Shown one piece after another: positions 47,353 through 58,049 of a DNA stretch of 63,889 nt. The notes below the pieces were generated by a model. It had not been told where the DNA came from and searched no databases. It was given only the letters and a program-made list of their open reading frames with translations. A program made the position numbers and the translations under genes. Source of the DNA: Nitrincola sp. Lineage in GTDB: Bacteria; Pseudomonadota; Gammaproteobacteria; Pseudomonadales; Balneatricaceae. Every line of letters starts with the position of its first letter. Within the stretch, counting starts at the first letter, position 1. Where the stretch lies: assembly GCA_021208565.1 (NCBI GenBank), contig JAJOJN010000043.1:1-63889 (forward strand), written 5' to 3'.

Positions 47353-48125
47353 TAGTGAGCCCCCTCTAATACATTGGCTTCGCTGCCCATGTAAGCTTCT
47401 TTGACCTGAGGATTTTGAGAAACGGCTTTATAATCACCTTCCGTTAACACCGCACCACGGGTTAATACGGTGATCTGATCACATAGCTTGCTCACCACAC
47501 TGAGGTTATGTTCCACCATTAGAATGGTGCGACCTACTGCCGCTTGTCGAATCAGCTCTACCACACGATCAACGTCTTCGTGACCCATACCCTGAGTAGG
47601 CTCATCTAGAAGGACCAACTCAGGCTCCATTGCCAGGGTGGTCGCTAACTCGAGGGCACGCTTACGACCATAGGAAAGCTCTACCGTGACGGTATCGGCA
47701 AAGCTTTCCAATCCCACCGATTCAAGCAATGCATAGGCACGATCATTAAGCTTGTTCAGCGTTTTTTCACTTTTCCAGAAATGAAAGCTATTGCCTTCAA
47801 AGCGCTGCAAAGCAACTCTTACATTTTCTAGAGCAGTCATGTGGGGGAAAACAGCAGATATCTGAAATGAACGAATAATGCCTTTACGTGCAATCGCCGC
47901 AGGCTTCATCGAAGTAATATCTTGCTCGTTAAAGAGAATCTGACCACGAGTGGGAATCAGAAACTTGGTTAACAGGTTAAACACGGTCGTCTTACCCGCA
48001 CCATTTGGCCCAATCAGGGCATGGATATGGCCGCGACGAACTTTAAGATTAACCTTATCAACGGCTGTAAAACCCTTGAACTCTTTCACAAGATCTCGGG
48101 TTTCTAGAACGAATTCAGAACTCAT
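47352..48125 (-). CDS. livG: Branched-chain amino acid ABC transporter ATP-binding protein LivG
   Basis: 257 residues. Walker A is GPNGAGKTT, followed by the LivG-type Q-loop region SFQISAVFPHMTALENV. A signature-like LSYGRKRALELAT and Walker B LVLLDEPTQGMG follow. It is first in the operon livG-livF-binding protein-livH-livM-paaY-like-hydrolase, with a LiuR-type operator upstream at 48177-48195. Confidence 0.9.
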   Translation of the reverse strand: MSSEFVLETRDLVKEFKGFTAVDKVNLKVRRGHIHALIGPNGAGKTTVFNLLTKFLIPTRGQILFNEQDITSMKPAAIARKGIIRSFQISAVFPHMTALENVRVALQRFEGNSFHFWKSEKTLNKLNDRAYALLESVGLESFADTVTVELSYGRKRALELATTLAMEPELVLLDEPTQGMGHEDVDRVVELIRQAAVGRTILMVEHNLSVVSKLCDQITVLTRGAVLTEGDYKAVSQNPQVKEAYMGSEANVLEGAH

Positions 48126-48176
48126 AAGATTGTGCAGCCTCTTTTTATTGTTGTAGACCAGCCTGCTTGCATTACA

Positions 48177-48195
48177 TTTACGTAAGCGTCAACTT
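48177..48195. promoter_or_regulatory. Candidate LiuR operator upstream of livG
   Basis: TTTACGTAAGCGTCAACTT, nearly the same as the site in front of liuR (17 of 19 positions). It lies 52 nt upstream of the livG start codon. It contains the TTTACGTAA-type half-sites expected for a MerR-family LiuR protein. Confidence 0.55.
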
Positions 48196-48355
48196 AAATT
48201 AGCAACGAAACATAAAGCTTTACAAGTAATACTTTGGTCTAATGAGCAGTGAAAATCCTCACAATAACTATAAATTTATATTTAAATTAACAAGTTAAAT
48301 GATTTTCAATAAATCCACCCATCAAACACTGAGTAAAATTAACACAAAAAAGCAC

Positions 48356-48374
48356 TTTACGTAAACGTTAACTT
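48356..48374. promoter_or_regulatory. Candidate LiuR operator upstream of liuR
   Basis: TTTACGTAAACGTTAACTT ends 37 nt before the liuR ATG, matching the livG site. The position fits autoregulation and control of the downstream liuABCDE genes. Confidence 0.6.
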
Positions 48375-48411
48375 TGAGTAATCTCAAATGACGAAGTTGA
48401 GGAATACGTCC

Positions 48412-48871
48412 ATGAGCATTAAAAAAAAGAACCTACTCTATCAGCGAATTGGCCAGTGAATTCGATGTCACCACGCGCAGCATTCGCTTCTATGAAGATG
48501 AAGGACTGCTCAAGCCTGAGCGAAAAGGACAAACTCGAATTTACAGTTCTAAAGATCGCGTCAGATTGAAACTCATTTTACGCGGTAAGCGCCTAGGTTT
48601 TTCGCTGGCCGAATCGAAAGAGCTTTTCGATCTTTGGGATGAAACTGAAAGCGGTAGCGAACGCCAGTTGCTTAAAATGCTTGATACCCTCTCGCAGAAA
48701 CAGCGTCAGTTAGAGCAGCAGCTGAATGATATACAGATGGCAAAAATTGAGCTTGAGAGTGCTCAAGCACGATGTGAAATGGCTCTACAAGAGCTAAAAG
48801 CCAAAAAAGCAATGACGACTGAAGAGTCAAAAACGCTTCAGACATCTAATCCAGACTCATCACTCCACTAA
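48412..48871 (+). CDS. liuR: MerR family regulator LiuR (one-base frameshift)
   Basis: About 153 residues from ATG 48412 (GAGG upstream). A8 at 48421-48428 is one base too long; corrected it reads [20 protein letters not shown], a MerR winged helix, followed by [17 protein letters not shown] and a coiled-coil dimer helix at 85-135. LiuR regulates leucine and isovalerate degradation in many gamma- and betaproteobacteria. The gene begins the liu operon, 22 nt before liuA. Confidence 0.87.
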
Positions 48872-48893
48872 AAATAACAAACAGGAATTCGAT

Positions 48894-50060
48894 ATGATCT
48901 CTCAATACTCTGAATTAAATTTTGGTCTAGGCGAAACGATTGACATGCTTCGTCAACAGATCAACAACTTTGCTGCCAGTGAAATCGCCCCCAGAGCAGC
49001 TGATATTGATCAAGCCAACCTCTTTCCTGCTGATCTATGGAGAAAGTTTGGTGATATGGGTCTACTTGGAATAACCGCCGATGAAGAGTTTGGTGGTTCT
49101 GGCATGGGCTATCTGGCGCATGTCATTGCGATGGAAGAGATTAGCCGAGCCTCTGCTTCTGTTGCCCTATCCTACGGTGCCCACTCTAACCTATGCGTAA
49201 ACCAGATCAATCGAAACGGTACTCAGGCCCAGAAAGAGAAGTATCTTCCTAAACTCATTACCGGTGAGCACATCGGTGCTTTAGCCATGTCTGAACCCAA
49301 CGCCGGTTCTGACGTTGTTTCCATGAAGCTGACCGCACGTGACGCGGGTGATCATTATGTATTGAATGGCAATAAAATGTGGATCACTAACGGTCCCGAT
49401 GCCAATGTTTATGTCATTTATGCCAAAACCGATGTCAATGCAGGCCCCAAAGGGATCTCTGCCTTCATCGTTGAACGTGATAGCCCAGGGTTCACCCAAG
49501 CACAAAAACTCGACAAGTTAGGCATGCGTGGTTCTAACACCTGCGAGTTGGTCTTCCAGGATTGTAAAGTTCCGAAGGAAAACTTATTAGGTGAACTAAA
49601 CGGTGGTGTTAAAGTTTTGATGTCAGGTCTAGATTATGAGCGTTTAGTTCTGGCAGGTGGTCCGCTAGGTATCATGCAAGCCGCTATGGATATCGTTGTT
49701 CCCTACGTGCGTGACAGAAAGCAATTTGGTAAAGCGATCGGTGAGTTTGAACTGGTTCAAGGCAAACTGGCCGACATGTACACCCGCATGAATGCCGCTA
49801 AATCCTATGTCTATATGGTCGCAATGGCATCCGATCGTGGTGAAACTACACGTAAAGATGCCGCTGGCGTTATTCTTTATTCTGCAGAAATGGCAACGCA
49901 AATTGCGCTAGATGCGATTCAGTTACTCGGTGGTAACGGTTACATCAACGAATACCCAACAGGCCGCTTATTACGCGATGCCAAACTTTATGAAATCGGT
50001 GCCGGTACCTCTGAAATTCGCCGCATGTTGATAGGCCGCGAACTTTTCTTAAATAACTGA
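48894..50060 (+). CDS. liuA: Isovaleryl-CoA dehydrogenase
   Basis: 388-residue FAD enzyme that oxidises isovaleryl-CoA to 3-methylcrotonyl-CoA. Acyl-CoA dehydrogenase signatures are [13 protein letters not shown] and [27 protein letters not shown] places the catalytic Glu in the helix G position characteristic of isovaleryl-CoA dehydrogenases. Second gene of the liu operon, frame intact. Confidence 0.93.
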   Translation: MISQYSELNFGLGETIDMLRQQINNFAASEIAPRAADIDQANLFPADLWRKFGDMGLLGITADEEFGGSGMGYLAHVIAMEEISRASASVALSYGAHSNLCVNQINRNGTQAQKEKYLPKLITGEHIGALAMSEPNAGSDVVSMKLTARDAGDHYVLNGNKMWITNGPDANVYVIYAKTDVNAGPKGISAFIVERDSPGFTQAQKLDKLGMRGSNTCELVFQDCKVPKENLLGELNGGVKVLMSGLDYERLVLAGGPLGIMQAAMDIVVPYVRDRKQFGKAIGEFELVQGKLADMYTRMNAAKSYVYMVAMASDRGETTRKDAAGVILYSAEMATQIALDAIQLLGGNGYINEYPTGRLLRDAKLYEIGAGTSEIRRMLIGRELFLNN

Positions 50061-50084
50061 TGGCTACTCACTGGGAGCATAACC

Positions 50085-51693
50085 ATGCCAATTCTGCAAA
50101 CAAAAATAAATGCCCGTTCTGATGAGTTCAGGGTTAAAGCAGATGCCATGTCAGCTGCGGTTTCCGATCTAAAGGAAAAGATTGCCAGCATTCAGCAAGG
50201 CGGCGGAGCTGACTACCAAGCAAGACACCTTGCGCGTGGAAAACTTCTACCACGTGAACGTATTAATCGCTTAATCGATGATGGCTCACCTTTCCTAGAG
50301 CTGTCCCAATTAGCCGCCTATAAGGTTTACGATGAAGAGGTTCCTGCTGCCGGTTTGATCACCGGCATAGGGCGAGTCTCTGGCGTCGAGTGCATGATCA
50401 TTGCCAACGATGCCACGGTTAAAGGGGGTACCTATTATCCCCTTACCGTGAAAAAGCATCTGCGTGCTCAAGAGATCGCAGAGCAAAATCACCTTCCTTG
50501 TATCTACTTAGTAGACTCAGGGGGCGCGAATCTGCCACGCCAAGATGAGGTGTTCCCAGATAGAGACCACTTTGGCCGTATCTTTTACAACCAAGCGCGC
50601 ATGTCTGCCAAGGGCATCCCTCAAATCGCGGTGGTCATGGGTCTATGTACCGCAGGTGGCGCCTATGTACCTGCCATGGCAGATGAGTCCATCATCGTCC
50701 GTAATCAAGGTACGATCTTTCTAGCTGGCCCCCCTCTCGTTAAAGCGGCGACAGGTGAAGTGGTGAGTGCTGAGGATCTCGGTGGTGCGGATGTTCACTG
50801 TAAAATTTCCGGTGTGGCCGATCATTATGCTGAAAATGATCAACACGCCCTGCAAATTGCTCGCCGCTGTATTGCCAATTTAAACCGTAAAAAGAAACTC
50901 GACATCGCCATCACCCAGCCCAAGGCACCCTTGTATGATGCCGATGAGCTTTACGGGATTGTGGGTACAGATCTTCGCAAACCCTTCGATGTTCGCGAAG
51001 TGATTTCTCGCTTGGTCGACGGCTCTGAGTTTGATGAGTTTAAACAGTACTATGGCCCTACACTAGTGACAGGCTTTGCTCATATTCATGGCTATCCAGT
51101 GGGAATCATCGCCAACAACGGTATTCTTTTCACTGAATCCGCTCAAAAAGGTGCCCACTTCATTGAACTTTGCCTGTCAACGAAACATTCCCCTGCTCTT
51201 CTTGCAGAACATTACCGGCTTCATGGTCGGGCGTAAGTACGAAGCCGAGGGTATTGCCAAGCATGGCGCAAAAATGGTGATGGCTGTGGCCTGTGCCAAT
51301 GTACCCAAACTAACTGTGCTGATCGGTGGCAGCTTTGGTGCAGGTAACTATGGTATGTGTGGACGCGCTTATAATCCTGATTTCTTATGGATGTGGCCTA
51401 ATGCACGCATCTCCGTGATGGGTGGAGAACAAGCGGCGGGCGTTCTGGCAACCGTTCGCCGTGAAAGTATGGAGCGAAACGGTAAAACTTGGTCCGAAAC
51501 GGAAGAAGCCGCGTTTAAGCAACCCATCATCGATACTTATGAGCATCAAGGTCATCCTTACTATGCCAGTGGTCGTTTATGGGATGATGGTGTGATCGAT
51601 CCAGCTCAAACACGTGAAGTCATTGCGCTGAGTCTTTCCGCTACACTGAATCGCCCCACTGAAGAGACACGCTTTGGCGTGTTCAGAATGTAA
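50085..51693 (+). CDS. liuB: Methylcrotonoyl-CoA carboxylase carboxyltransferase (beta) subunit (frameshifted)
   Basis: About 535 residues after repair, normal for MccB. N-lobe motifs include [20 protein letters not shown] and [20 protein letters not shown]. The C-lobe has [20 protein letters not shown] and [16 protein letters not shown]. One extra T near 51168 breaks the frame just before the C-lobe. It transfers carboxyl from biotin on LiuD to 3-methylcrotonyl-CoA. Confidence 0.92.
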
Positions 51694-51703
51694 GGAGTGG
51701 ATG

Positions 51704-52519
51704 ATGTCTGAGACTACTGAAATCATCACGCTTCGCATGCTCGACTCTGGTGTCGCTGAACTGGTGCTAAATCGACCTGATAAGCATAACGCTTTTGATG
51801 ACAGCATGATCACCCAGCTAATCTGCAAGCTAGATGAAGCGGAGCAAAACAGCGACCTTCGCATGTTGATTCTACGCTCTGAAGGCAAGCACTTTTCAGC
51901 GGGTGCCGATCTGAATTGGATGAAGCGTATGGCCAATAATAGCCATGCCGAAAATCTGATCGATGCGGGGCAGCTTGCACAGCTGATGAATAAACTGAAT
52001 CACTTTAGCAAACCAGTGATCGGCTTGGTTCAAGGTGCCGCTTATGGTGGCGCAGTCGGTCTTGCCGCTTGTTGTGATCTGGTCATTGCCAGTCGCGATG
52101 CGCGTTTTTGTCTCAGTGAGGTCAAAATCGGCTTAATTCCAGCCGTAATCAGCCCTTATGTCATTCGAGCCATAGGTGAGCGCCAGTCCAGACGCTACTT
52201 TTTAACGGCTGAAGTCTTTGATGCGCAAACAGCTCAGGGCTTTGGCTTAGTTCATCATTTGGTCGATGATGCGAGCGAGTTGCTGCCTGCTGCGCAAACC
52301 TTTATTGCCACCCTTAAACAAAACAGTCCTCAGGCCATGCAAGCCGCAAAGTCGCTTATTTTTGCGGTGAGCCACCTGCCCATCACACAAAGCGTGATCG
52401 ATGAAACCACTCAACGAATTGCCGATATTCGGGTAAGTGATGAAGGGCAGGAAGGACTCAGTGCTTTCCTGAACAAACGCCGCCCTAACTGGTCGTCCAC
52501 ACTGGAATCAGGAGAATAA
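51704..52519 (+). CDS. liuC: 3-methylglutaconyl-CoA hydratase
   Basis: 271-residue crotonase. ATG 51704 is preferred over ATG 51701 because AAGGAG at 51692-51697 is then 6 nt away. The oxyanion-hole block is SAGADLNWMKRM and the catalytic-loop block is GAAYGGAVGLAACCDLVIAS. Converts 3-methylglutaconyl-CoA to HMG-CoA between LiuBD and LiuE. Confidence 0.92.
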   Translation: MSETTEIITLRMLDSGVAELVLNRPDKHNAFDDSMITQLICKLDEAEQNSDLRMLILRSEGKHFSAGADLNWMKRMANNSHAENLIDAGQLAQLMNKLNHFSKPVIGLVQGAAYGGAVGLAACCDLVIASRDARFCLSEVKIGLIPAVISPYVIRAIGERQSRRYFLTAEVFDAQTAQGFGLVHHLVDDASELLPAAQTFIATLKQNSPQAMQAAKSLIFAVSHLPITQSVIDETTQRIADIRVSDEGQEGLSAFLNKRRPNWSSTLESGE

Positions 52520-52524
52520 TAATA

Positions 52525-54520
52525 ATGTTCAGTAAAATTCTAATTGCTAACCGTGGGGAAATCGCCTGCCGAGTGATTCAAACGGCCCACCGTTTAGGTA
52601 TTCGCTGCGTTGCGGTTTACTCTGAAGCCGATCGTAATGCTCGCCATGTCGCCCTTGCCGACGAGGCTTTTCTGCTAGGTCCTGCACCGAGTAGTGAAAG
52701 CTATCTACGTGGCGATAAAATTATTGAAATCGCCCTGCAAAGTGGTGCACAGGCCATTCACCCTGGCTATGGCTTTTTATCCGAAAACACCGATTTTGCT
52801 GACGCTTGCAGTCGCAACGGTATCGTCTTTATTGGCCCACCTGCATCTGCCATTGCGGCCATGGGTTCTAAATCTGCAGCTAAAGCGATTATGGAAAAAG
52901 CCGGGGTTCCATTGGTGCCTGGGTATCATGGCGATGATCAATCTCCAGAAACACTCAGAGCAGAAGCACTGAAATGTGGTTTTCCATTACTACTGAAAGC
53001 GGTTGCGGGTGGTGGTGGTAAAGGGATGCGTGTGGTTCATCACATGGATGAATTTGATGAAGCGCTATCCGCCGCTAAGCGTGAAGCACAAAATGCATTT
53101 GGCAACCCTGATATGCTGGTTGAGCGTTATCTGACGCAACCTCGCCATGTCGAGATTCAAGTCTTCTGCGATAGTCATGGCAATGGTGTCTACCTAGCTG
53201 AACGCGACTGCTCGGTGCAACGTCGTCATCAAAAGGTATTGGAAGAAGCGCCAGCCCCAGGCTTGTCCACTGAAACCCGTATCGCCATGGGTGAAGCGGC
53301 GGTCAAAGCGGCACAAGCAATAAACTATGTGGGGGCTGGAACCGTTGAATTTCTTTACGACGTGGATGGTTCTTTCTTCTTTATGGAGATGAATACACGT
53401 CTTCAAGTAGAGCATCCAGTAACCGAGATGGTCACGGGTCAAGATCTAGTGGAATGGCAATTACGCGTAGCAGAAGGTTCACCTTTGCCCTTACTACAAG
53501 ATCAAATCCGTATTCGTGGCCATGCACTGGAAGCACGTATCTACGCTGAAGATCCAGACAATGACTTTTTACCCGCAACAGGTCGCTTGAACTACCTTCG
53601 CACCCCTGATGAAAGCGCACATGTCCGCGTAGACACTGGTGTTGTAGAAGGTGATGAAGTCAGTGTGCATTACGATCCGATGATCGCCAAACTGATCGTC
53701 TGGGATGAAAACCGTGATCAAGCGATCAATCGTATGGTGCAAGCCTTAGAGCAGTATCGGATTCATGGTGTCAAAACCAATATCCGTTTCCTACATGCCT
53801 TGGCAGACGCACAGCCTTTCCGTGAAGCAAACCTAGATACCGGATTTATTGAAAAGCATCGCCCATTGTTGTTTCCACCGGCCAAACTAGACCTGCATAA
53901 AGCGCTAGTCTTGGCCGCTGGTTTTTTACTGGAGCAAACGCGCAGTCATAATCCGAACAACGAAGATCGCTGGTCACCCTTTGCTCATCAAAATAGCTGG
54001 CGTCTGAATTCAGAATACGCCAAGCCGTTAGCACTCAAAGTGGGTGATCAAATTCATGAGCTGAAAGTGCTGGAAAAGGACCATCATTACGAAATTCGTG
54101 TTGCGGATAGCCTGTACACCTTGGCGGTAGACCTCGTCGGTGATCAACTGAAAACGGTGATTAATGGTCATCGAATTACGGTTCATGCCACACAACAAGG
54201 AAAAGAGATTGTCGTCTTTCATGAAGGTGAATCTTTCCGCTGCGAAGCACATGAAGAAACTTTTGGCCTTGAAGACGTCAGCGCGGCTGGCAGCTTAACC
54301 GCGCCGATGAACAGCTCGGTAGTGGCCATCATGGTCAAGCCAGGTGACGCAGTGAAAGGCAGGTCAAACGCTGGTCATCATGGAAGCGATGAAAATGGAG
54401 CACGCCATCAAAGCACCTAAAGCGGGTGTGGTGGATGAGATCTACTTTAACGAAGGTGAACTGGTTTCAGAAGGTACTGAACTACTGTCTGTGACCAGTG
54501 ATGAAGAGGTTGCGGCATGA
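52525..54520 (+). CDS. liuD: Methylcrotonoyl-CoA carboxylase biotin-containing (alpha) subunit (frameshifted)
   Basis: About 665 residues after repair. The biotin carboxylase domain starts MFSKILIANRGEIACRVIQT. It has an ATP-grasp loop AVAGGGGKGMRVV and active-site MEMNTRLQVEHPVTE. A C-terminal biotinyl domain carries EAMKMEH. The frame is lost near 54359 (one extra G), just ahead of the biotin Lys, and restored reading runs to TGA 54518-54520. The stop overlaps liuE (ATGA). Confidence 0.92.
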
Positions 54521-55426
54521 GCTTCCCCTCCTCTGTACGTATCTTCGAAATGAGCCCGCGTGACGGGCTCCAGAACGAACCGGGCGATCTGATTCCGACA
54601 GCGGTTAAAGTCGAACTGATCAATCGCCTGAGCCAATCGGGTCTTACCCATATCGAAGCCGCCAGTTTTGTATCCCCTAAATGGGTTCCCCAGATGGGTG
54701 ATGCCAGTGAGGTGATGGCCGGTATCACTCGTGAATCGGGTGTCACCTATGCCGCCCTCACCCCCAAACATGAAGGGTTTAGAATCCGCAATTGCCGCTA
54801 AAGCTGATGAAGTGGCGGTGTTTAGTGCGGCCTCAGAGGCCTTTACGCAAAAGAACATTAACTGTTCGATCGCAGAGAGTTTGGAACGTTTTGCGCCCAT
54901 TATGGAAAGCGCGGCACAAGCGGGTATCAAGGTGCGTGGCTACGTCTCCACAGTGATGGGGTGCCCTTATCAAGGTGATGTTGACCCTCAACACGTGGCT
55001 AAGGTGGCTAAGGCTATGTATGAAATGGGTTGCTACGAAATTTCGTTAGGCGACACCATTGGTGTCGGCACACCCTTAAAAGCCAAACGAATGTTGGAAG
55101 CTGTCAGTAAAGAGGTTCCTATGAACAAACTGGCCGCCCATTTCCACGACACCTATGGTCAAGCAATTGGCAACCTCTATGCCGTATTAGAAGAAGGCAT
55201 TGCGGTCATTGATGCGTCTGTTGCTGGCTTAGGTGGATGCCCCTACGCTAAGGGTGCCTCTGGCAATGTCGCCACCGAAGATGTGCTTTATCTATTAAAT
55301 GGATTAGGCATCAAAACCGGTGTTGACCTGCAAAAATTGATCAATACCGGTCACTGGATTACTCAGCAACTGAATCGCACCAGTGGTTCTAAAGTAGCGC
55401 TTGCAATGGGAGGCTGTGATGAGTAA
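54517..55426 (+). CDS. liuE: Hydroxymethylglutaryl-CoA lyase (frameshifted)
   Basis: About 302 residues after repair. DRE-TIM barrel with [14 protein letters not shown] binding the metal and acyl group, [13 protein letters not shown], and the lyase signature [19 protein letters not shown] containing the catalytic Cys. An extra A near 54765 breaks the frame. Splits HMG-CoA into acetyl-CoA and acetoacetate, the last step of the liu route. Confidence 0.92.
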
Positions 55427-55991
55427 TCGTGTCGTTGCACTCGATCTGCCGATCCCCTCTTATGATGAGCTACCAGAGTCTGTTCAAGGTTATTTCGATA
55501 AGTGCCAAGAAAAGCTTGGACTCATCCCCAATGTGCTAAGCGCTTATAGTCAAAACTTAGAACAACTGGAGGTGTTCTCTCGCTTTTATAACCAACTCAT
55601 GTTTGGTGAAAGTGAACTATCGGTACTTGAACGAGAGATGATCGCCGTCGTCGTTTCTTCCGACAACAAATGTTTCTATTGCCTAGTCGCTCATGGTGCA
55701 GCTGTGCGTGAACTCAGTGGTGATCCAGCACTCGGTGAGCATCTAGTCATGAACTATCGTAGTGCAACACTTTCAGCGCGTCATCGTGCCATGCTCGATT
55801 ACGCCTCCCGATTAACGCGACACCCCTCAGAGGTCACTCCTAAGGATGCTAATGCCTTACGTGATGTAGGATTCAGTGACCAAGGAATCTGGGATATCTG
55901 CAATCTGGTTGGTTTTTATAACATGACCAATCGCATTGCACTTGCGGTGGAAATGGCACCCAACGAGGAGTATCACACTCAATTTCGTTAG
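55419..55991 (+). CDS. AhpD-like peroxidase-related protein (carboxymuconolactone decarboxylase family)
   Basis: 190 residues from ATG 55419, overlapping the liuE stop by 8 nt, hence co-translated with the liu operon. The CMD-fold active site is CFYCLVAHG, a CxxC plus His as in AhpD-type peroxidases. The full length and helical repeat fit the peroxidase-related family (TIGR01926-like). Possible thiol peroxidase; substrate unknown. Confidence 0.82.
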   Translation: MSNRVVALDLPIPSYDELPESVQGYFDKCQEKLGLIPNVLSAYSQNLEQLEVFSRFYNQLMFGESELSVLEREMIAVVVSSDNKCFYCLVAHGAAVRELSGDPALGEHLVMNYRSATLSARHRAMLDYASRLTRHPSEVTPKDANALRDVGFSDQGIWDICNLVGFYNMTNRIALAVEMAPNEEYHTQFR

Positions 55992-56048
55992 CCTTTACCG
56001 TTTAATTAAACAGCCTCTTTGCTAAAAAAAAATAATGGAGCCTGAACT

Positions 56049-57737
56049 ATGTCAACACTACCCAGCTACACCAGCGGTACCAGCAGCAAACCTCTTCTAG
56101 GTATGACCATAGGAGATATGTTTGATGCCACGGCGAACCGTTACCCCGACAACGATGCGCTCATCGTGTTACACCAAGGTATTCGATGGACCTACAAAGA
56201 GCTTCAAGAACAGGTCAATCGCTGTGCTCGCGCATTTTTAGCGATAGGTGTTCAACGAGGAGACAGGGTCGGTATCTGGTCCCCTAACCGTTATGAATGG
56301 ACACTGACGCAATTTGCGACCGCTAAAATAGGTGCCATTCTGGTAAACATCAATCCAGCCTACCGTACTCACGAACTGGAGTATGCGCTCAATCAATCAG
56401 AAGCCAGCTACTTGGTTACGGCAGACAGCTTTAAAGCTTCAGATTATCGCAGCATGCTTTATGAACTGGCACCTGAGTTAAAAATGTGTGCTGAAGGGCA
56501 GCTTAAATCGCAAAAATTGCCGCTTTTAAAAGGGGTGATCAACCTCGATGAGAAAAAACACCCGGGTATGTGGCGCTGGGAAGACTTTGTCGCACTCTCC
56601 AACGAAGTTCCACAAGAAACTCTGGATCAAACACAATCAGAGTTGCAGTTTGACGACCCAATCAATATTCAATACACCTCTGGCACGACAGGGTTTCCAA
56701 AAGGTGCAACCCTCTCCCACCATAACATTCTGAACAACGGCTATTTCGTCACTGAAAGCATGCGCTTTACAGAAAAAGATCGACTGGTCATCCCTGTGCC
56801 GCTTTATCACTGCTTTGGTATGGTGATGGGCAACCTGGGCTGTGTCACCCATGGTTCAACCATGATCTATCCAGGTGAAGGATTCGATCCAGGTACGGTA
56901 CTACAAGCCGTGCACCAAGAGCGTGCAACGGCTCTTTACGGTGTTCCGACCATGTTTATTGCCGAGTTAGGCCATCCTGATTTTGACAAAATGGATCTTT
57001 CCAGCCTTCGCACCGGCATTATGGCAGGCTCGCTCTGCCCTACCGAAGTGATGAAGCAAGTGATCAACAAAATGAACATGAAAGAGGTTCAGATCGCTTA
57101 TGGCATGACAGAAACCAGCCCCGTATCGACCCAAACTGGGGCTGACGATCCGCTGGAAAAACGCGTGACGACGGTAGGACGCACTCAGCCTCATTTAGAA
57201 AGCAAAATTGTTGACCCTGCTACAGGTCGCCTCTTGCCACGCGGTGAAATTGGCGAGCTTTGCACACGCGGTTACAGCGTGATGCTGAAATACTGGAATA
57301 ATGAAAAAGGCACCCAAGAAGCGATCGACGAGGCTGGCTGGATGCATACCGGTGACTTGGCCAGTATGGACGAGGAAGGCTACATCAAAATTGAAGGTCG
57401 TATCAAAGATATGGTGATACGTGGTGGTGAAAACATCTACCCCAAAGAAGTGGAAGAGTTTTTATACACCCATCCGGCTATCGCGGAGGTTCAAGTCACG
57501 GGCATACCCGACAAGAAGTACGGTGAGGAGTTGATCGCATGGATCAAACTTCAACCCGGTGCTGATGAGATGAGCGACGAGTCTTTGCGTGAATTCTGCA
57601 AAGGCAAAATCACCCACTTCAAGATCCCACGCTACTTTAAATTTGTTGAAGAGTTTCCAATGACAGTCACTGGAAAAATTCAGAAATTTAAAATGAGAGA
57701 GATCTCTGTTAAAGAGCTGGGCCTAGAAGACGTCTAA
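56049..57737 (+). CDS. AMP-dependent acyl-CoA synthetase (ACSF2/fatty-acyl-CoA ligase type)
   Basis: 562 residues. The AMP-binding motif is [16 protein letters not shown]. Adenine-binding [11 protein letters not shown] and hinge motifs GWMHTGDLA and [16 protein letters not shown] are present, and the acetylation-sensitive C-terminal Lys occurs in [10 protein letters not shown]. It activates a carboxylic acid to CoA-ester. Its place at the end of the liu operon suggests isovalerate, a branched-chain acid or acetoacetate as substrate. A strong terminator follows. Confidence 0.88.
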   Translation: MSTLPSYTSGTSSKPLLGMTIGDMFDATANRYPDNDALIVLHQGIRWTYKELQEQVNRCARAFLAIGVQRGDRVGIWSPNRYEWTLTQFATAKIGAILVNINPAYRTHELEYALNQSEASYLVTADSFKASDYRSMLYELAPELKMCAEGQLKSQKLPLLKGVINLDEKKHPGMWRWEDFVALSNEVPQETLDQTQSELQFDDPINIQYTSGTTGFPKGATLSHHNILNNGYFVTESMRFTEKDRLVIPVPLYHCFGMVMGNLGCVTHGSTMIYPGEGFDPGTVLQAVHQERATALYGVPTMFIAELGHPDFDKMDLSSLRTGIMAGSLCPTEVMKQVINKMNMKEVQIAYGMTETSPVSTQTGADDPLEKRVTTVGRTQPHLESKIVDPATGRLLPRGEIGELCTRGYSVMLKYWNNEKGTQEAIDEAGWMHTGDLASMDEEGYIKIEGRIKDMVIRGGENIYPKEVEEFLYTHPAIAEVQVTGIPDKKYGEELIAWIKLQPGADEMSDESLREFCKGKITHFKIPRYFKFVEEFPMTVTGKIQKFKMREISVKELGLEDV

Positions 57738-57774
57738 ACGAAAATTCCATGGACTAGACGGACATCACTTTTCG

Positions 57775-57833
57775 CTTACTCTTCCACACCCCTATTGCGG
57801 TCCTAAGGTGTGGTTGAGTAGGTGCTTTTTTTT
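57775..57833 (+). terminator. Strong intrinsic terminator ending the liu operon
   Basis: CTTACTC-TT-CCACACC pairs with GGTGTGG-TT-GAGTAGG around an 18-nt loop (57775-57822), followed by T8 at 57826-57833. The region from here to 58049 is AT-rich and likely holds the promoter of the sulfate-binding protein gene. Confidence 0.75.
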
Positions 57834-58049
57834 ACTCGCCTGCTCCCTCTTCAGTTGACTTAATCAACACCTTTTGGCTCAACAAGTGGAACTACTATTC
57901 AATAGTTTTAGAAAGATTCCTATCAATGTAGTCTGTTATAACCATTTCATTATATCTAAATAGTATTAAAAAATAATTATTAATTACTTTTAGATTTATA
58001 AAATAGGCTATATCCTTGCGCAATCATTTAGTACAGGGATAAAGTCATT

